64,000 nucleotides of DNA from Geodermatophilus africanus (GTDB lineage Bacteria > Actinomycetota > Actinomycetes > Mycobacteriales > Geodermatophilaceae): the NCBI RefSeq assembly GCF_900107105.1, contig NZ_FNOT01000003.1, forward strand, positions 372,001-436,000, written 5' to 3'. Below are positions 62,726 to 64,000 of this stretch, in pieces. Under the pieces are notes generated by a model. The model was given only the letters and a program-made list of their open reading frames with translations, had not been told where the DNA came from and ran no database searches. The translations under genes and the position numbers were made by a program. How positions within the stretch are numbered: position 1 is the stretch's first letter; the number at the start of each line of letters is the position of its first letter.

Positions 62726-63204
62726 GGCGAGCGGTCTGCCCCGGGTCGTTCGACCCCGTGACGAACGGCCACGTCGACGTCATCACCCGGGCGGCGGCGC
62801 TCTACGACGAGCTGGTCGTCGCCGTCCTGGTCAACCCCGGCAAGGCGGGGTTGTTCACCGTTGACGAGCGCATGGCGCTGCTGCGCGACGCGGTCGCCGA
62901 CGTGTCCAACGTGACCGTCGACAGCTTCCAGGGGCTGCTCGTCGACTACTGCCGCAGCAAGGACATCCCGGTGATCGTCAAGGGACTGCGCGCGGTCAGC
63001 GACTTCGAGTACGAGCTGCAGATGGCGCAGATGAACCGCGAGCTGGCCGGTGTGGAGACGCTCTTCGTGCCCACCGCCCCGCAGGTCGGCCACCTCTCCT
63101 CGAGCCTGGTGAAGCAGATCGCCACCTTCGGGGGCGACGTGTCGGGCCTGGTCCCCAAGGCCGTGCACGAGCGGCTCACCGCGCAGCGGGAGCAGGGGAC
63201 GTGA
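62722..63204 (+). CDS. coaD: Phosphopantetheine adenylyltransferase
   Basis: 160 residues. CPGSFDPVTNGHVDVITRAA (residues 5-24) has the T/H-x-G-H nucleotidyl-transferase motif, KGLRAVSDFEYELQMAQMNR and LFVPTAPQVGHLSSSLVKQI are the other signatures. GTG 62722 overlaps the rsmD stop. It adenylates 4'-phosphopantetheine in coenzyme A synthesis. Confidence 0.96.
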   Translation: MRRAVCPGSFDPVTNGHVDVITRAAALYDELVVAVLVNPGKAGLFTVDERMALLRDAVADVSNVTVDSFQGLLVDYCRSKDIPVIVKGLRAVSDFEYELQMAQMNRELAGVETLFVPTAPQVGHLSSSLVKQIATFGGDVSGLVPKAVHERLTAQREQGT

Positions 63205-63277
63205 CCAAGCCCGCGGGGTCACGGGTGGACACCGCACCGCCGGGTCCGGTCCCGACGAGCGCCGGTGAGGAGGTGCC

Positions 63278-63967
63278 GTGACCGAGGTCGTCTACCGGCT
63301 GTACGAGACCGTCGACGAGCTGAGCAGCGTCATCGAGAACGCCCGCAGCGTGCCGATGTCCGGCGGCTCGTGCATGGTGCCCCGCGACGTCCTGCTCGAC
63401 CTGCTCGACGACCTCCGGGAGAACCTGCCCGCCGAGGTGCACAAGGCCGGCGCGATCGTCGAGCAGCGCACCGAGATCCTCCAGCAGGCGCAGGCCGAGG
63501 CCGAGCGGCTGACCGGCCGCACCCGCAGCGAGTCCGAGCAGGTGGTCGTCGCGGCCCGCCGGCAGCGCGAGGAGATCCTCGGCACGGCACGGCGACAGCG
63601 CGACGACCTGCTCGCCCGCGCCCAGGCCGAGGCCGAGGACCTGCTCGCCCGGGCGGAGGAGGAGGCCGAGCAGGTCGTCGAGGAGGCCCGCCGGCACCAC
63701 GAGGCGCTGATCGCCGACGCGCACGCCCAGGCGGCGGAGGTCCTCGCGGCCGCGCAGGCCGAGCACGAGCGGCTGGTCAGCGAGACCGACGTCTACCGGG
63801 GCGCGGTCGACCGCGCCGACGAGCTCGGCGCGCAGACCGCCGCCGACGTTGCCCGGATGCGCACCGAGGTCGACGAGTACGTCGACACCCGGCTGGCCGA
63901 CTTCGGCAGCACGCTGGAGCGGATGCTCCGCTCGGTGGAGAAGGCGCGGGCCACCCTCCGCGAGTGA
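63278..63967 (+). CDS. sepIVA: DivIVA-like coiled-coil protein (SepIVA-like)
   Basis: 229 residues. A short N-terminal DivIVA-type segment (VYRLYETVDELSSVIENARS) and VPRDVLLDLLDDLRENLP are followed by a long coiled coil rich in Ala, Glu and Arg (residues about 60-190) with repeated QAEAE/AEEEA runs. Position right after coaD matches the septation/cell-elongation factor SepIVA region in actinobacteria. GTG 63278 follows GTGAGGAGG. It probably acts at the septum or in cell-wall elongation; exact partner unknown. It is the last gene in the window. Confidence 0.8.
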   Translation: MTEVVYRLYETVDELSSVIENARSVPMSGGSCMVPRDVLLDLLDDLRENLPAEVHKAGAIVEQRTEILQQAQAEAERLTGRTRSESEQVVVAARRQREEILGTARRQRDDLLARAQAEAEDLLARAEEEAEQVVEEARRHHEALIADAHAQAAEVLAAAQAEHERLVSETDVYRGAVDRADELGAQTAADVARMRTEVDEYVDTRLADFGSTLERMLRSVEKARATLRE

Positions 63968-64000
63968 GAGGCCCCCCTGCCCCCCGCCACTCGCGAGCTC
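63965..64000. repeat. Stop-linked palindromic intergenic repeat, copy 9, cut by the window edge
   Basis: TGAGAGGCCCCCCTGCCCCC, starting at the sepIVA stop, continues CGCCACTCGCGAGCTC and runs off the right edge. It matches the left half of copy 6 read in the opposite orientation. Confidence 0.55.

Overview
The window is very GC-rich double-stranded chromosome with dense, mostly overlapping genes, frequent GTG starts, LeuCD/NdgR-type regulation, F420 genes (cofC and two LLM oxidoreductases) and actinobacterial gene order. It most resembles a Geodermatophilaceae-type actinobacterium (Blastococcus, Geodermatophilus, Modestobacter). That placement is inferred from gene content, intergenic repeat style and the UAG feature described below; no search was run.

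Layout. 1-15370 is an accessory catabolic region. It holds a branched-chain-type ABC importer (end of a binding protein, then livHMGF-like genes) and an LLM flavin/F420 oxidoreductase. A PucR-type regulator then stands divergent to a tight operon running LLM monooxygenase, ribBA, FAH-family hydrolase, peroxiredoxin, GlcG/HbpS-like protein and a three-subunit molybdenum hydroxylase (coxM, coxS and coxL type). 15423-25970 is a second catabolic block. A LacI regulator closes a NitT/TauT-type ABC import operon, which is divergent from a histidinol-dehydrogenase-family enzyme, an ACMSD-type amidohydrolase, a Gfo/Idh oxidoreductase, a cyclase and a 3-hydroxyisobutyrate-dehydrogenase-like enzyme. 26079-27791 is a citramalate synthase preceded by an attenuator. 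27904-31068 holds a small membrane protein, a two-component system and two small enzymes.

From 31130 to the end the order is largely the conserved actinobacterial chromosome: FAH-gltX, tRNA-Gln, two tRNA-Glu, then (after an inserted galT-galK-sodium symporter block and a sulfite-oxidase-like enzyme) iclR/leuCD, mutT1-ppk1-cofC, plsC-gpsA, pcs, ddl, thiL, rpmB, DAK2-recG-rsmD-coaD-sepIVA. From memory this mirrors Mycobacterium tuberculosis Rv2993c to Rv2965c, with hupB absent between leuD and mutT1.

The main discovery is the peroxiredoxin-like gene at 10691-11170. Its frame carries an internal TAG exactly where the peroxidatic cysteine belongs, followed at 16 nt by a perfect 6-bp hairpin with an AGTT loop, which fits a bacterial SECIS. 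UAG-encoded selenocysteine has been reported in Geodermatophilus and Blastococcus, so this gene is best read as a UAG-programmed selenoprotein rather than a pseudogene. Other notable signals are a leader peptide with three Ile codons and mutually exclusive hairpins before cimA, a palindromic repeat family that supplies stop codons to the genes it ends (nine sites), and a DUF559-type gene bracketed by two near-identical palindromes.
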